A DNA stretch of 64,000 bases. It comes from Linderina pennispora. Lineage: Eukaryota > Kickxellomycota > Kickxellomycetes > Kickxellales > Kickxellaceae. Made by a program: the position numbers and the translations under genes. The number at the start of each line of letters is the position of its first letter. Position 1 is the stretch's first letter. Of the stretch, positions 1 through 11,906 are shown in pieces. The stretch lies in assembly GCF_002104995.1 (NCBI RefSeq), contig NW_024468251.1:1645612-1709611 (forward strand). The letters run 5' to 3'. A model generated the notes under the pieces. That model had not been told where the DNA came from. It searched no databases and was given only the letters and a program-made list of their open reading frames with translations.

Positions 1-644
1 TGCAAAAAAGGGCTTCTTGTCACAAGGTTCTTGTGCAGCAGGTAGCACAAAGCAAGGCACTTCTTGAATAGAGCGCATGTAAAGCTCGGAAACGACTAAA
101 ATTGCAGCACACTAGAGGGTGGCGTTCTCGGGCTACACTTTTCTGCGACTAATCGACCCCACATGCCAGCAGAAAATGTGCTTCCAGCAGAGGTATCCAT
201 GCTCCAACCGTTTTCGGTGCTATAAAAGCACCGCACATAGTAGGAGCGGGTGGAGCCATTGTCTATGTAAACAGGTTTTGATTGGGCAAGAGACTGTCGA
301 GTACGGCAGCAGTATGTAATCACTGCTCCCACCATGGCATGCGCTACATGTGCTGCTGCATTGGCATGCCACATAAATCACCCCGATGCCGCGATCTTAA
401 TCGGCTGATAGCCCAGTGAATTATTATTTTCGCATCGACTGGGCTGCCAGTGCAGGATCAAAATATCTAAAAATAGATATACTGATTTCAGACATCCTGT
501 ATCTGGTCTTTCTGCGAACACAGGTGGTGTAGTGTTCTTGGATAATGTCCTAGCCCTTGACATAAAGCCTTCAGCTCTCGCTCTTTTCCAAAGCCAAATA
601 TAGTTAATTTCTTGTACTTGTCCTTTTGAGTATAGCTGTTCTAC
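1..644. other. Intergenic, no gene seen
   Basis: Only short, mutually overlapping open frames without protein-like composition. The last 60 bases before 645 are AT-rich and are presumably the leader/promoter of the secreted protein gene. No tRNA or repeat recognised. Confidence 0.6.
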
Positions 645-1220
645 ATGTTGTTTACCATGCGCCTATTTCTTACAGCTATAATCGCCTGTTGCGCGATTTC
701 TGTGCTAGCGGCACCACTGAGTACGCAGCACAAAACACTCAAACCATCCAAAGATACATTCTACACTGCCAGCAACTCCTTTGAATCAAAACCCCAAGGC
801 TCGTCCCCGTACCTAATAGCCTACGATAATGCAGGAGTCCGCTCGTTCACGCTCATAGCGTTTGACTTGCCCCAAGAAGTAATTGGTAACTCTAGCCGCG
901 TTGCAAAATGCACTATGACGCTGGGAAAGTTTGCCTTCCCGCCTACCGGTTCTGTAAATATCTTTCTGACTGCCACATCTGCGGGCTGGGACGAGAAAAC
1001 AGTAAGCGGCTTGAATGCACCAGCGGTAATGGGCGAGACAGTGCAGATAGTTGTCACTGATACTTTGGTCCCAATCACGTTTGATTCAACGTATCTGTGC
1101 AGTGTTGCGGCTAGTAGTGGTGGTGGTAGTATGTCAGTGAGACTCGATAGTCCACAGGCGCTGTACTCGACCGCATCGCGTGAAAATGGCGGCCAAGCAT
1201 CGCTGCTAATCGAATATTAG
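645..1220 (+). CDS. Secreted DNRLRE/CBM96-like protein
   Basis: An intact 191-residue protein. Residues 1 to about 23 form a signal peptide (hydrophobic LFLTAIIACCAISVLAAP with a likely cleavage after VLA-A), so the product should be secreted or wall-bound. Starts at 645 or 657 (MRLFL) both keep the signal; I chose the first. The mature part is beta-rich and has the look of the DNRLRE/CBM96-type single domain: an early K-D-T-F-Y segment, S-x-P-Y-L-I, a central R-S-F-T-L-I-A-F-D-L strand, and a later SAGWDEKTV segment. This fold occurs in extracellular carbohydrate-binding or surface proteins. No enzyme motif is visible, and the exact ligand cannot be read from sequence. No frame break and no intron. 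It stands alone, with no gene within 4 kb downstream. Confidence 0.7.
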   Translation: MLFTMRLFLTAIIACCAISVLAAPLSTQHKTLKPSKDTFYTASNSFESKPQGSSPYLIAYDNAGVRSFTLIAFDLPQEVIGNSSRVAKCTMTLGKFAFPPTGSVNIFLTATSAGWDEKTVSGLNAPAVMGETVQIVVTDTLVPITFDSTYLCSVAASSGGGSMSVRLDSPQALYSTASRENGGQASLLIEY

Positions 1221-4200
1221 TATATAGCATGGATATATAGTCATATTTGCTGTGAAGAAAGTCCAGGTCCTTGTCCAGAGCATACACCAAGGCACACACT
1301 GGCGCCGCGTTCTCGTCAGATTAATCCATGCTTGGCCAAAAAGGTCCTAATGCAAAGCAAGATGGCGGATTAATAAATTTATTACCAACTGACAAGTTGA
1401 TAATCCCATCTCTGCTTGTTCCAGAGCGGACCTCCGCGAATCTGTGTGAACCATGTGGAAAGCTGCAGGTCTCGGATGATGTACCAGTCACTGCATTCTG
1501 GGACATGCCTTCCTGGCTGTGACCAGATCAACAGCATACAGTGACATGTATTTTTCAGCTTGGGTCAATAGCCGGGACAGAAAAAATCAGCATGCCATGA
1601 TGGGTACGCTGGGCAGGTTCATTTTTGTTTGGCAGGTGTTGCCACAGTCATGAGACATGGCATGGAGGGCGCATGCTGTGCAGGATACAATCTAGAGAAA
1701 AGTGGCTCGGATCCTGCTCATTTAGCCCGATGCCTCACCAGTTGCCACACTGCAAGAAATCTTGTAGCACATAGGTGAGTTGTAGTTTGGAGAAAATGTG
1801 GGCTCTCGGAGGGGCGGTCGATTCCTGCCGGTTGTCTACATTTTTCACTATTCCCAGGCAACACGTTGGATTGGCCTGTTACTCACCATCTATGAGCCAT
1901 CTATACAGGGGCATGCGACCTATTCGCATCTCTGTACCATCAAGGATCTACGTTGTAGCCACACCAACCAGAAACCAGCCAGCCTCGGGGATATAATATG
2001 GAGCGGGTGCATTCTCTTGTGCGTTCTCCCGTGCCACAAACAAGCATATTGATGCAAGACAGCAGAGAGCAGCAGAGAACGACAGGAGCCACAGGCCACT
2101 ACACCAACCCTTGGCACCGTGCTTTGTTCACGGGTTATTGCAGATGATCACAGGAGGGGAATCTGAGAAGGCACATGCTGCATTTTCCATATGTGCATAT
2201 AGTTTCTTGTGGTGAGTGTATAGGCTGAGTGTGTTGACCAAGAATTGTCTTGTCTCGGTCGATTTTCACTGTAGCTAGAAACAGCCCGACCAGCGACTGG
2301 GGTTGGGAATAGCGAGGTAGGCCGATACCGGCCACGATTAAATCGTTGGCAGGTGCTTTTTCTGAGCCTGCCTTACTACTGGCTCAGAAAAAAATTCAGA
2401 TCGCTGGGTGCTGCTCCCACTTGCAAACTCGGCGCAGACCTGTATTTTGTATGTGGCCCAGGTGGCTGCATTGCGGAACAGCGAGAGTCTCATGCTGCAC
2501 CCTTTCATGCTGCGCTCCCTGTGGCTACTGTACAATTTCCAGTGTGAACTTCACTTGCAGTGGCATGACCACAGCCCGCCCGCATATACGCGTAGATGGA
2601 CGAGAACACGCTGCTAGCGGGATTCGTTCGTGTTTTGCTGTCAACAGTCGCTGAATGATAGAATAGCAAAGAACGGACAGCCTCTCTTTCAAAAACTGAG
2701 GGAGATCGTCGCGTGAGGACTGCGGCGTATTCGGGCTTTTGGACTGCAGCATCTGCGGCGAACGAGTGAAGGGGTAGCTGTTTTATTGCACGCCAATCTT
2801 ATCCGATGTCGCTTCACACACCGCCGCTCGCCTGCCGACTAGCATGTAAATCGCCAGCTAGCTCTAGAGACCAAATCTACTGGCTGTGGTGTCCAATTGG
2901 CCACAAAAATGCGCCTGGCCAAACCTGCGCGATGGCTGGTCTGCAGCCTGCTTGGTGAAATCAATGGTGCAGAGAGGACTATATGCGGGGGTGCCACCTC
3001 TCGGACTATGTCAAAGCCCGCTGCCTCTCTAGCCACCGCCATGCGGCTGCAAGGTGATTCGCCCCTACTCCGGGCCATATGCAAGATTCAGTCATGTGCT
3101 GGTTGCCTCCATTTGTTGCTGTTATAGTGTGCTGCGTCCCCGTGATGGCACTCCTGATCTGTGTGGGGATGTGGGGGATGTAAAACAGAATAACATTGAA
3201 TCCACAGGGCAGATTCGCAGTTCACATTTGGCTCGCTACCAATTCCCAACCCAGAGGCACCAGTCAGAGTTCACAGCAGCGAACTCCCCAAAAGGGGCAG
3301 CATAGATACATACCCAATGTACATGTGAATCTGTGGCAGCTGAGCCTGCAGAAGCGAATTCGAAAGTAGACACATTCATTTGCACCATCTTGTCGATCTC
3401 ACCTTCTGTAAACAAAAACGCAATAAATGGTAATTGATCCTAGCGCAGACTTTTTACACCGACCACTTTGCGCTTTTGGCGGGCAGGAAATCGCTCTGCC
3501 ATCACTCGATAAGGCGGGCGTCAACACAGACCAGCCTCCCACAGTTCCCTCTTAGGGGAAAGCATCACCCATTTGGCCGGGCGAATTGTTGGGTGGATGA
3601 CAGGCAGCCTGTAGGCCGACCTTTGCTCTCTCCAATCGGGCAGGCGCAATGCACGGCCTGTGCAGTAAGGCGGCAAGCGACTTCAACGTTGTATCTTCTT
3701 AGTCGTATGCTCGTTCGCTACATTGGTTGAAGCGCATGGTGCAGACTGAGAAGAGAAAGCTGACGGGACTATCCCCTAACGACCTCGCTGTGCACGGATC
3801 CTGCTCCAATTGGATCAATTCCTCCGTCCAAAATTGGAAACCCCGCGCAGGAGGACAGCTACGACACGCATTGCATTGACCGCCCAATGCCTGGTAGAGC
3901 CAGAAGCACTGTCGTTTTCTGGGTGTTCTTTGCTGCCCGATCGTTGCGATAGGGGTACAGGGAGAGCGTTTTTGGAAACCACACACAGGCATCTGGTGGG
4001 GGGGGGAGATGCGCTTGCAGCGGAGTATTGAGAATAATATACCGTGCATGGATGTGGCTCCTTTCTGGGTGTGTTCTCTGCAAGGTGCAGAAAGAGTGGG
4101 TGTTCGCAAATCGCTCACGTCGTTCTCTGGGCGCCTTGGGCTCTGTTGGCCAAGCGAGATCCCTGTCTGCTTACTCAGCTGGGTTCAACCCCCCCACTCG

Positions 4201-5404
4201 GAGCCGTCGATTCTATCACCCAAAAGGCTGGTGAAGCCATTTTTTGTATGCACGGGCGGGTGTCCAGCAAGCATGTAGCACTTCACTTGGATTGAGTGGC
4301 ATCTGCAAAGTGAGAAAAAAAAATCCAGTTTACGATTGTCCACGATTGCAAAACATGCTGCGCGTAAGTGCCACTTGCTAATCCTTAGATGATGCTCACG
4401 CGCTGACAGCCGAGGGCAGTGTGACAGTGACCTGTCACAGCAGGCAGCTGCTCCATTTGCCGCCCTAGGTTCCTGAGTCATTCATAATATACTCCCTATT
4501 TACGCAGACAATGGGTTACTATTATTGCACCGATCTTGGCACTGTGGGGCAAACCGGCGGGGGCATTCAGATTGCTCGGGCCGACGAGTATTTGGCCGTG
4601 CTAGAAAAATCTACTCCAGGTAAGACAGCGCGTGTGAGTCTGGGAAAATCGGATTCCAGTGACAGCTGGCATCCAGCTAGTTTCAGCGTTTCCGGAGCTG
4701 ATGCATAAAGATCGCCCGTCCAGTGTGTTTTGAGCAAATACAGGTGGCCACCACACTAGCTCAGGATTTACATGCCATAGCGCGTCGCAGATGGAATGCC
4801 TGGGGTCTGGAGGGGTGCTTCCTGGTCCCCCCCTTTCCTCGCGCTGCTGGCAGTGCTGAAATGCGCCTTTTGGCCAGATTGTGTGCTGAAAATAGCCTGC
4901 AAAAACGAGGGACATTGCTCGGGGCCACTCCGAGAAATCGTTCCATGACACCTGCTCTCTTCCCCATTTCGGGGAGTCTGAGGGTGGACATGGGTGCCAT
5001 TTTTCTGCGCGTGCGAATGGCAGCCGCTCCAATAAGCCGTCTCTGGGACTCCCTCTCCTTGCTGCCAGGAAGAGAGCACAGATGTATTGTCTGCTGAGGC
5101 CTTCTGCAGAGCGCCTCGCTTGTCCGCACTGCAACTCTCCAGCATCGGCGGAGCCCGCATTTGGGAGGCGTAGCCAAGGCGGGATTGATGATGTATATAA
5201 ACAGTGCCAGTCCTCTGCCTTCCACAAAAACATTCTTGTCTCGAATAATCCAAGAACCCGCGGCGTCTTCCATCGACACTTTAATCCTCTCACCCTATTC
5301 TATTCTGTTGTAATTTGTTAAAAGCATCTCAGAGCCGACTCTACCCACCGTCGCCTATTCCTGATCTTCGTTCGTCTCCCTCCCTAACCTAATATTCTGC
5401 AACC
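1221..5404. other. Long intergenic region upstream of transporter
   Basis: About 4.2 kb without a gene I can support. Several open frames exist (for example overlapping minus-strand frames of 160-230 codons between 4600 and 5290, and a 65-codon plus frame at 4511-4708 whose codons run into a GTAAGA at 4619), but none resembles a protein family and they overlap each other in different frames. Pyrimidine-rich leader sequence lies between the TATA-like box at 5194 and the transporter start. Probably regulatory or decayed sequence. Confidence 0.5.
5194..5201 (+). promoter_or_regulatory. TATA-like box of first hexose transporter
   Basis: TATATAAA about 210 bases upstream of the ATG at 5405, followed by a C/T-rich leader. 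The downstream paralogue has TATATAA at nearly the same distance (8377), which supports both as core promoters. Confidence 0.45.
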
Positions 5405-6897
5405 ATGGGACACGCACAAACATACTTTGTGGGAGGTGTCTCCGCCCTCGGCGGTCTCCTCTTCGGTTATGACACCGGTGTAATGTCTTCCATTTTGGAG
5501 ATGAAGCAGTGGAAGAACTATTTCCATCATCCCGGTTCGACTGGTGTCGGTGTCATTACCTCGATGCTTACCTGCTGGCTGCTTTGTCGGCTCGCTGTGT
5601 GCCGGTTACCTCGCCGACAAGTTCTCGCGTAAGCGCTCCATCATGGGTGCTTGCATTATCTTCATCATCGGCGTTATCATCCAAACTGCTTCCATTAACC
5701 GCGGCATGCTGATTACTGGTCGTTTCATTGCTGGTCTCGGTGTTGGTACTCTGTCCATGGTCGTCCCTGTCTATCAGTCCGAAGTCGCTCCTCCCACTAT
5801 TCGTGGTCGTCTCGTTTCGTTCCAGCAGTGGGCTATTACCTGGGGAATTCTGATCGCTTTCTGGATTGATTACGGCTGCCACTTCATCAAGAGCAACGCC
5901 TCGTGGCGTGTACCTATTGCCATCCAGATGGTGCCTGCTGTCATTCTATTCATTGGTATGATCTTCATTCCTTACTCACCCCGCTGGCTTGTGGATAACG
6001 ACCGCTTCGATGAGGCTCGCAAGTGCCTTGCTCGCCTGCGTGCTGGTGGTGACGAGAATGATCCTGCTGTCATCGAGGAGTTCGAGGATATCAAGGAGGC
6101 TGTTCCGCCTTGAGCGCGAGACTGTTGTCCGCAGCTACACCGAGCTGGCCAAGTACCCTATTCGCCGCCGTGTCGTCCTTGGTGTTGTCATCCAGGCTCT
6201 CCAGCAGCTCACCGGTATCAACGTCATCATGTACTTTGCACCTTCGATCTTCAAGCAGTCCGGTCTCAGCTCCGACAACGCCTCACTTCTTGCCCAAGGT
6301 ATCAACGGTGTCATCAATATGCTGGCCACCATTCCCTGCCATTCTGTGGGTTGACCGCTGGGGTCGCCGCAAGACTCTGATGATCGGCTCGTTCATGTGT
6401 GGTGCTACCTACTTCATCCAGGCTGTCGCCACCGGCGCCACTCAGAACAAGGAGAAGCTATCCGATGGGAGCGTCGACCTACATCTGCCTAAGGGTGTCT
6501 CGTACCTGGTCATTGTCATGGTGTACCTGTTTGTTATCTCGTTCGCTGCCTCGTGGGGCCCTGTTCGGCTGGATCTATCCGGCTGAGATCTTCCCCATGC
6601 ACATTCGCTCGCGTGCCAGCTCCATTGCGACCGCAGTCAAACTGGCTGTTCAACTTTGTTGTCGGTCTGGTTGCTACCTATCCTGATCAAGAAGATCACA
6701 TGGGGTCTTGACCTCATCTTCGCCATTGATCATGTTTGCCGCAATTTTCATCATCTACCTGTTCTTCCCTGGAGACCAAGAACAGGTCTCTTGAGGAGAT
6801 GGAGGTCATCTTCACTGGGTCTATATGGGCCCACAAGGATGCTGCTCGTATTGCTCAGTACGATAGCGGCCGTAAGGAGAAGAGCGATGACGTCTAA
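5405..6897 (+). CDS. MFS hexose transporter, copy 1 (frameshifted)
   Basis: A plasma-membrane sugar/proton symporter of the major facilitator superfamily with about 12 membrane spans, usual length about 480-500 residues. In order it shows the first-helix GGLLFGYDTGVM, the loop 2-3 motif GYLADKFSRKR, GRFIAGLGVG, RGRL, the mid-loop PYSPRWL, QLTGINVIMYFAPS, DRWGRRK, GWIYPAEIFP and a C-terminal E-T-K before NRSLEEMEVIF. The frame is broken about eight times; each break is healed by removing one base (near 5573, 6103, 6335, 6566, 6636, 6675, 6728, 6771), several by direct comparison with the paralogue at 8595. The natural end is SGRKEKSDDV with TAA at 6895. It may be an intact gene with sequence errors or a real pseudogene; errors are more likely because amino-acid sequence is otherwise fully conserved. 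Induction or repression by glucose is typical for such genes but is not shown here. Confidence 0.85.
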
Positions 6898-8594
6898 TCA
6901 TTTCTTGATATTAATTTAGCTTTGTCTTCTCATTCCTTTTGTCAACTATATGATTCCCTTTTGCGCGTTTCACCTTGTTAATACTGGCAACTAGTGGCGT
7001 GCTGTCTATTTAGAATGTCGATGCAAGCACTAGCCTGGCGTAAACCCATTGCAGGCATGGCTGTGCTACAGTCGATATGCATCGCCACCTATTCGTAATT
7101 CATTTCCCCACCGCTTCGCTGCTCCCTGCACTCCCCAAAACCCCCAATTGGGAGATGGGCAGTGCCGGTTTGGTAATGTGCACGGTTTTTCCAGCGTAAA
7201 GTTTCTGATAATTATGTGGAAGATATGTAACTGCAAGGTCTTCACACTGTTGGGTCGGTCTAGTGCGCCGTGACTAAAGATAATATATACAGCGATATTC
7301 CAATATGCTAAATATACATAATGTAGGAAACCTGGCTGCTGACAATATTGCTGAAAAGCAGCGACCGGTTCTGAAAGTTGGCCGCTAGAAACTGCCAAGG
7401 TTGAAGTCCGAAGCGTGTCCCGGAAAGCAAATGGCAAAACTATCGGAATCCCTGTGCAAAAGTCCCAACTACAGTCCGCCGTTTTCCCAGTCACAAGCGA
7501 CATTCACGGCAGTGAACTCGGGCAGCACGCCGACCGAATCTGTGAATCCCTGGCACTCAAGTAAATAATCGACATCAAGCCAGCAAACTGGGATGATTAA
7601 TGCGGGGGGGGGAGGACAACGCAAAATGAATGAGTGTGGACATTGCCGACTCGGGACAGTTTACAGGCGAATTGTGCAATTGCAGATGGCCGATCTTGGA
7701 TTGGTGGCGAAACAAGCAGGAAATCGGCGAGAGGCCATTGCTAAGGCCGGCTGGTTTTGCTTGCACACCTCTCTTTCTTGGCTTAGCTGGCCATCTGCCA
7801 CGCATGAAGCAGGTGAAAGATGCAGCTGGTTTCTCCTGACAGCAACAGCTGCTCTACAAAAGCGTTTGTTGAGTTGAGCATGCCAGTGACAGTGATCTAC
7901 ATGCCTATGATGCACACCAGCTATGAAAATAGAATTCCAGAGATTGAAAGAGTGCCGGAATCGGTGCATGCTGACCAGCTGGCCCGCCCGTCACCAGCTA
8001 TTTTTGCCTCTCCAATAGAAAGAATCGCTGGACCAGGGGGCGCCTGGTGAACCTGGCTGGTGCCAGAATGCAGCAGGGGGCTATGGATCGGTGGTAGCAA
8101 CCCACCCCACCCGTTGTCGCTTTATGTTGGGTGAAAGGAACTTTCGTGTCAAACTGGATTTTTCTTTTTTTTTTTGTTGAATGTTACGCTGATGCACACG
8201 AGTGGTGTGGCAGAGCAAATCAGCTAGCAGTGGGCGCGGGGGCCAACTGCCGGCAGCTGGTCATAGATCCACCGCAGATGCACAGCCCAGCATAAACAGC
8301 ATACCAGAGTAGGACGATAAATGCTATAACGAAGACGCAGTGCCCCAGTTCTTTTTGGGTACTCTTTTGCAGATGCTATATAAGTCGAGGCATCTACCCA
8401 CCTCCCCACCTCCCTACTTTCCCTGTCTACCACACAGCTCTCGCTACCAGACGCCGTTCAACTCTCTATTAGTACTTTCTCCTAATTCTCCTAGTTTTGT
8501 TACTTGTACTCATCGTACACTTTATTCTCTCCTTCGCAGCCTAATACAACCCATCAAGCCCCCCTGCCTGCTTGTACTCAACTAATCCGTAACC
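6898..8594. other. Intergenic between the transporter copies
   Basis: 1.7 kb with no supported gene. It contains a G-run at 7605-7612, a T-run near 8163 and a TATA-like box at 8377 followed by a C/T-rich leader before the ATG at 8595. The high identity of the flanking coding regions does not appear to extend into this spacer. Confidence 0.5.
8377..8383 (+). promoter_or_regulatory. TATA-like box of second hexose transporter
   Basis: TATATAA 212 bases before the ATG at 8595, the same placement as in the upstream copy. A pyrimidine-rich stretch follows it. Confidence 0.45.
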
Positions 8595-10096
8595 ATGGGT
8601 AGAAACGCGCAAGCCTACTTTGTTGGAGGCATCTCCGCCCTCGGTGGTCTCCTCTTCGGTTATGATATCGGAGTCATGTCTTCCATTCTGGAGATGGACC
8701 AGTGGAAGAACTATTTCCATCACCCCCTTTCAACTGGGGTTGGTGTCATTACCTCTATTCTTACCGCTGGCTGCTTTGTCGGCTCGCTGTGTGCCGGCTA
8801 CCTCGCCGACAAGCTCTCACGTAAGCGCACCATTATGGCTGCCTCTCTCGTTTTCATCCTCGGTGCTGTCATCCAAACTGCTTCCATTAACCGCGGCATG
8901 CTGATTACTGGTCGTTTCATTGCTGGTCTCGGTGTTGGTACTCTGTCCATGGTCGTCCCTGTCTATCAGTCCGAAGTCGCTCCCCCCGCCATTCGTGGTC
9001 GTCTTGTCAGTCTGCAGCAGTGGTCTATTACTTGGGGTATCCTTATTGCGTTCTGGATCGACTATGGCTGCCACTTTATCAAGAGCAACGCCTCGTGGCG
9101 TCTAGCCCCTGGGTATCCAAATGGTGCCTGCACTTATCCTGTTTGTCGCCATGTTCTTCATTCCTTACTCACCCCGCTGGCTCATGTGGATAACGACCGC
9201 TTCGATGAGGCTCGCAAGTGCCTTGCTCGCCTGCGCGCTGGTGGTGACGAGAATGATCCTGCTGTCATCGAGGAATTTCGAGGATATCAAGGAGGCTGTC
9301 CGCCTCGAGCGCGAGACTGTTGTCCGCAGCTACACCGAGCTGGCCAAGTACCCGATTCGCCGCCGCGTGTCGTCCTCTGGTGTTGTCATCCAGGCTCTCC
9401 AGCAGCTCACTGGTATCAACGTCATCATGTACTTTGCACCTTCGATCTTCAAGCAGTCCGGTCTCAGCTCCGACAACGCCTCACTTCTTGCTCAAGGTAT
9501 CAACGGTGTCATCAATATGCTGGCCACCTATTCCTGCCATCCTCTGGATTGACCGCTGGGGTCGCCGTCAAGACTCTGATGATCGGCTCGTTCATGTGTG
9601 GTGCTACCTACTTCATCCAGGCTGTCGCCACCTGGCGCCTACTCAGAACAAGGAGAAGCTATCTGATGGGAGCGTCGACCTGCATCTGCCTAAGGGTATC
9701 TCGTATCTGGTCATTGTCATGGTGTACCTGTTCGTTATCTCGTTCGCTGCCTCGTGGGGCCCTGTTGGCTGGATCTATCCGGCTGAGATCTTCCCCATGC
9801 ACATTCGCTCGCGTGCCAGCTCCATTGCGACCGCATCAAACTGGCTGTTCAACTTTGTTGTTCGGTCTGGTTGCACCTATCCTGATCAAGAAGATCACAT
9901 GGGGTCTTGACCTCATCTTCGCCATCATCATGTTTGCCTGCAATCTTCATCATCTATCTGTTCTTCCCTGGAGACCAAGAACCGGTCTCTTGAGGAGATG
10001 GAGGTCATCTTCACTGGGTCTATTTGGGCCCACAAGGATGCTGCTCGCATTGCTCAGTACGATAGCGAGAAAAAAACCGGACATACCGGTGTTTAA
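8595..10096 (+). CDS. MFS hexose transporter, copy 2 (frameshifted)
   Basis: A tandem paralogue of the gene at 5405 with the same motif order (GGLLFGYDIGVM, GYLADKLSRKR, GRFIAGLGVG, PYSPRWL, QLTGINVIMYF, DRWGRR, GWIYPAEIFP). Long blocks are identical at DNA level, for example 112 bases at 8870-8981 against 5680-5791; the first 250 bases and the C-terminal tail differ more. Roughly a dozen extra bases break the frame after residue 170 (near 9108, 9183, 9276, 9369-9388, 9529, 9570, 9627, 9640, 9862, 9935, 9971). The open frame that runs on to 10136 is therefore not the true C-terminus; the family-like end is EKKTGHTGV with TAA at 10094. Function: hexose uptake at the plasma membrane. Confidence 0.85.
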
Positions 10097-11906
10097 TCTA
10101 ATTTGTTCTAAACTATTGATCATTTCTCTAATTTGAATAAACTCTGCCCAAGTCATACTGACTGACTGAAGCCACTATAAGCGCAAGTCGGTGCTACTTC
10201 TTCTGGTTGGATAATCCCACAGTTCTGCTTTTCCCTATGGCAATTGATCTATAGAGCCCACAATATCACGAGTTGTGCAGCATGGCTAGCTTGAGCTGAT
10301 CATGCAATACTTGGTAAGTATTATTGACGCCTACATTTAGTGGATATTGTGCACAGCTAGTATCTGGGCTAAAATGGTAGAGTTAGGAAGGCTATATAGA
10401 GCTTGATAGACTAGATGGTGTTCGATTCCAGACTTGGTAGCTGCAACGCAACTAGATGCCACACAGAGTCTGACCGACCAACAATGCACACAGGAGACCA
10501 TTCTGTTCTGCTATGTCAATAAGTATATACCCGGTGCTCAGATGGTGGGAGGCATGTGCAGTATTATGTGTGGTGGACGGCTGCGTGTTTGAATGTATGA
10601 ATAAGCTTTGTGGGGAACACTGTTACCAGCTGGCATATTGCTTCCAACAGCACCAGTCTTTAATTTGAAAACACAATAGCCCCAGCCAGATCAACACCAG
10701 GCGTCTTGCAAGCGGATATGTGGCCAATTCCACAATAGGGATGACCGCTGTCCAGTTGGATCTTATGACTCGGCAAGCATGCAGAAAGTCTACTCATGAC
10801 CAAGAGCTGCAGGCAGTGATTTCCTTCGCCGGATTAAGGGCTAAGGAAAACGGGGTTTAAAGAGAGCCCTTCGCCTTCCTTCGCCTTTTTTCTTCGCCAG
10901 TGCCTCGTCGTGTCCCCTATTCTCACTGAACAAAGTATTTCTCACTCCAGTACCAGCTAAGCAATGTGTACCGAAACAAAGACAAACGTCCCAATTTTCT
11001 TTAATGGTAAAACAATCAACAGGCAGGTTGTAACCAGGCAGGATTGTGGCAGCGCTACGTGTAGTATGAGTACCAAGTTCTATAAAGAATGACCCTCCAA
11101 CCAGGTTCCAGGGGCACAAGAACTCAGTCATGGTTACCAAGAAGCGGATGGGGCTCAGACACCAGTAATGGCAGCGCTGTTTCCCCCTTCCGGTACGTAA
11201 AGGCGCTTCCGTACAGATGAAAGCGTCATTGTCTGCAGGTAGGGGCGTCTGCTCATGGCTGCGCCTTACTATAGAACATTGGTTTTGTAGCAGTTTCCAC
11301 GCTTTTCTTAGTTTTGCGATAGGATTAGTCTACGTAAGCATACAGCTACGTGCCCAACTCATTTGACAATGCACAAGGCTCAGAGTGCTGCTTTGTCCCT
11401 AACAGAAGCTGTTCTCAGCAGAGACATGCAAGAGATGCAAGGAGGCAGGCCAATGCGTACACAGGTTTCGGACCCTTTCGACCAGCTCTATCGCCAGCAA
11501 AAAGTGGTGCATTCTCTGCTGATTCTGTCAATAACCAAAACGCAGTAAAACGCGTCCCTGCCCTAGACATAGGGTTATTATTATCTTAGTACGAACCATA
11601 CTCCATTGCAGACAATAGCATCTTGTCGGAGGAGACTCAACAGCGATGACAACGGGTGGGTAGGTGGAGAAATCAAGGCTGACAAGGCTGGTGGGAGGGC
11701 TGGATTGACGTCACCCTCAACAAGCCCCTTCCCCACAGATAGTGATGCAGGCAAATACAAAATGGCAGTGGCTGAAATTGCGTTTGCTAGCACTGTGTGG
11801 GCTCGTTTTGACAATGGAGAATGGACAGAGGATAGGGTATTTGCACTCCAAAAAAGAGTAATAGAAAGTCAAATGTTATCGCATGAATGTAGTTACGGTG
11901 TGTGTT
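10097..11906. other. Intergenic, no gene seen
   Basis: 1.8 kb. A 99-codon minus frame (10841-11140) and a 125-codon plus frame (11606-11983, partly antisense to the next gene) are open but show no family resemblance or biased codon use. TATA-like AT-rich words are scattered. Nothing further recognised. Confidence 0.5.

Larger units (their letters stand above)
5680..9010. repeat. Near-identical segments of the transporter duplication
   Basis: Direct repeat formed by the coding regions 5405-6897 and 8595-10096. Identical blocks include 5680-5791 with 8870-8981 and the stretch around 5997-6090 with 9189-9270. Such identity between neighbours points to a recent duplication or continuing gene conversion. 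Confidence 0.75.

Noticed and set aside
4139-4206. tRNA-like pattern (GGCTCTG...CGGAGCC with GGTTCAACCCC)
   Set aside because: The end stems could pair and a B-box-like word is present, but there are three surplus bases between T-arm and acceptor and no D-arm or anticodon stem, so it is not a tRNA.
4601-5293. Three long overlapping minus-strand open frames (160-230 codons)
   Set aside because: They overlap in different frames, show no family resemblance and lie in the promoter region of the transporter; probably chance openness in GC-rich DNA.
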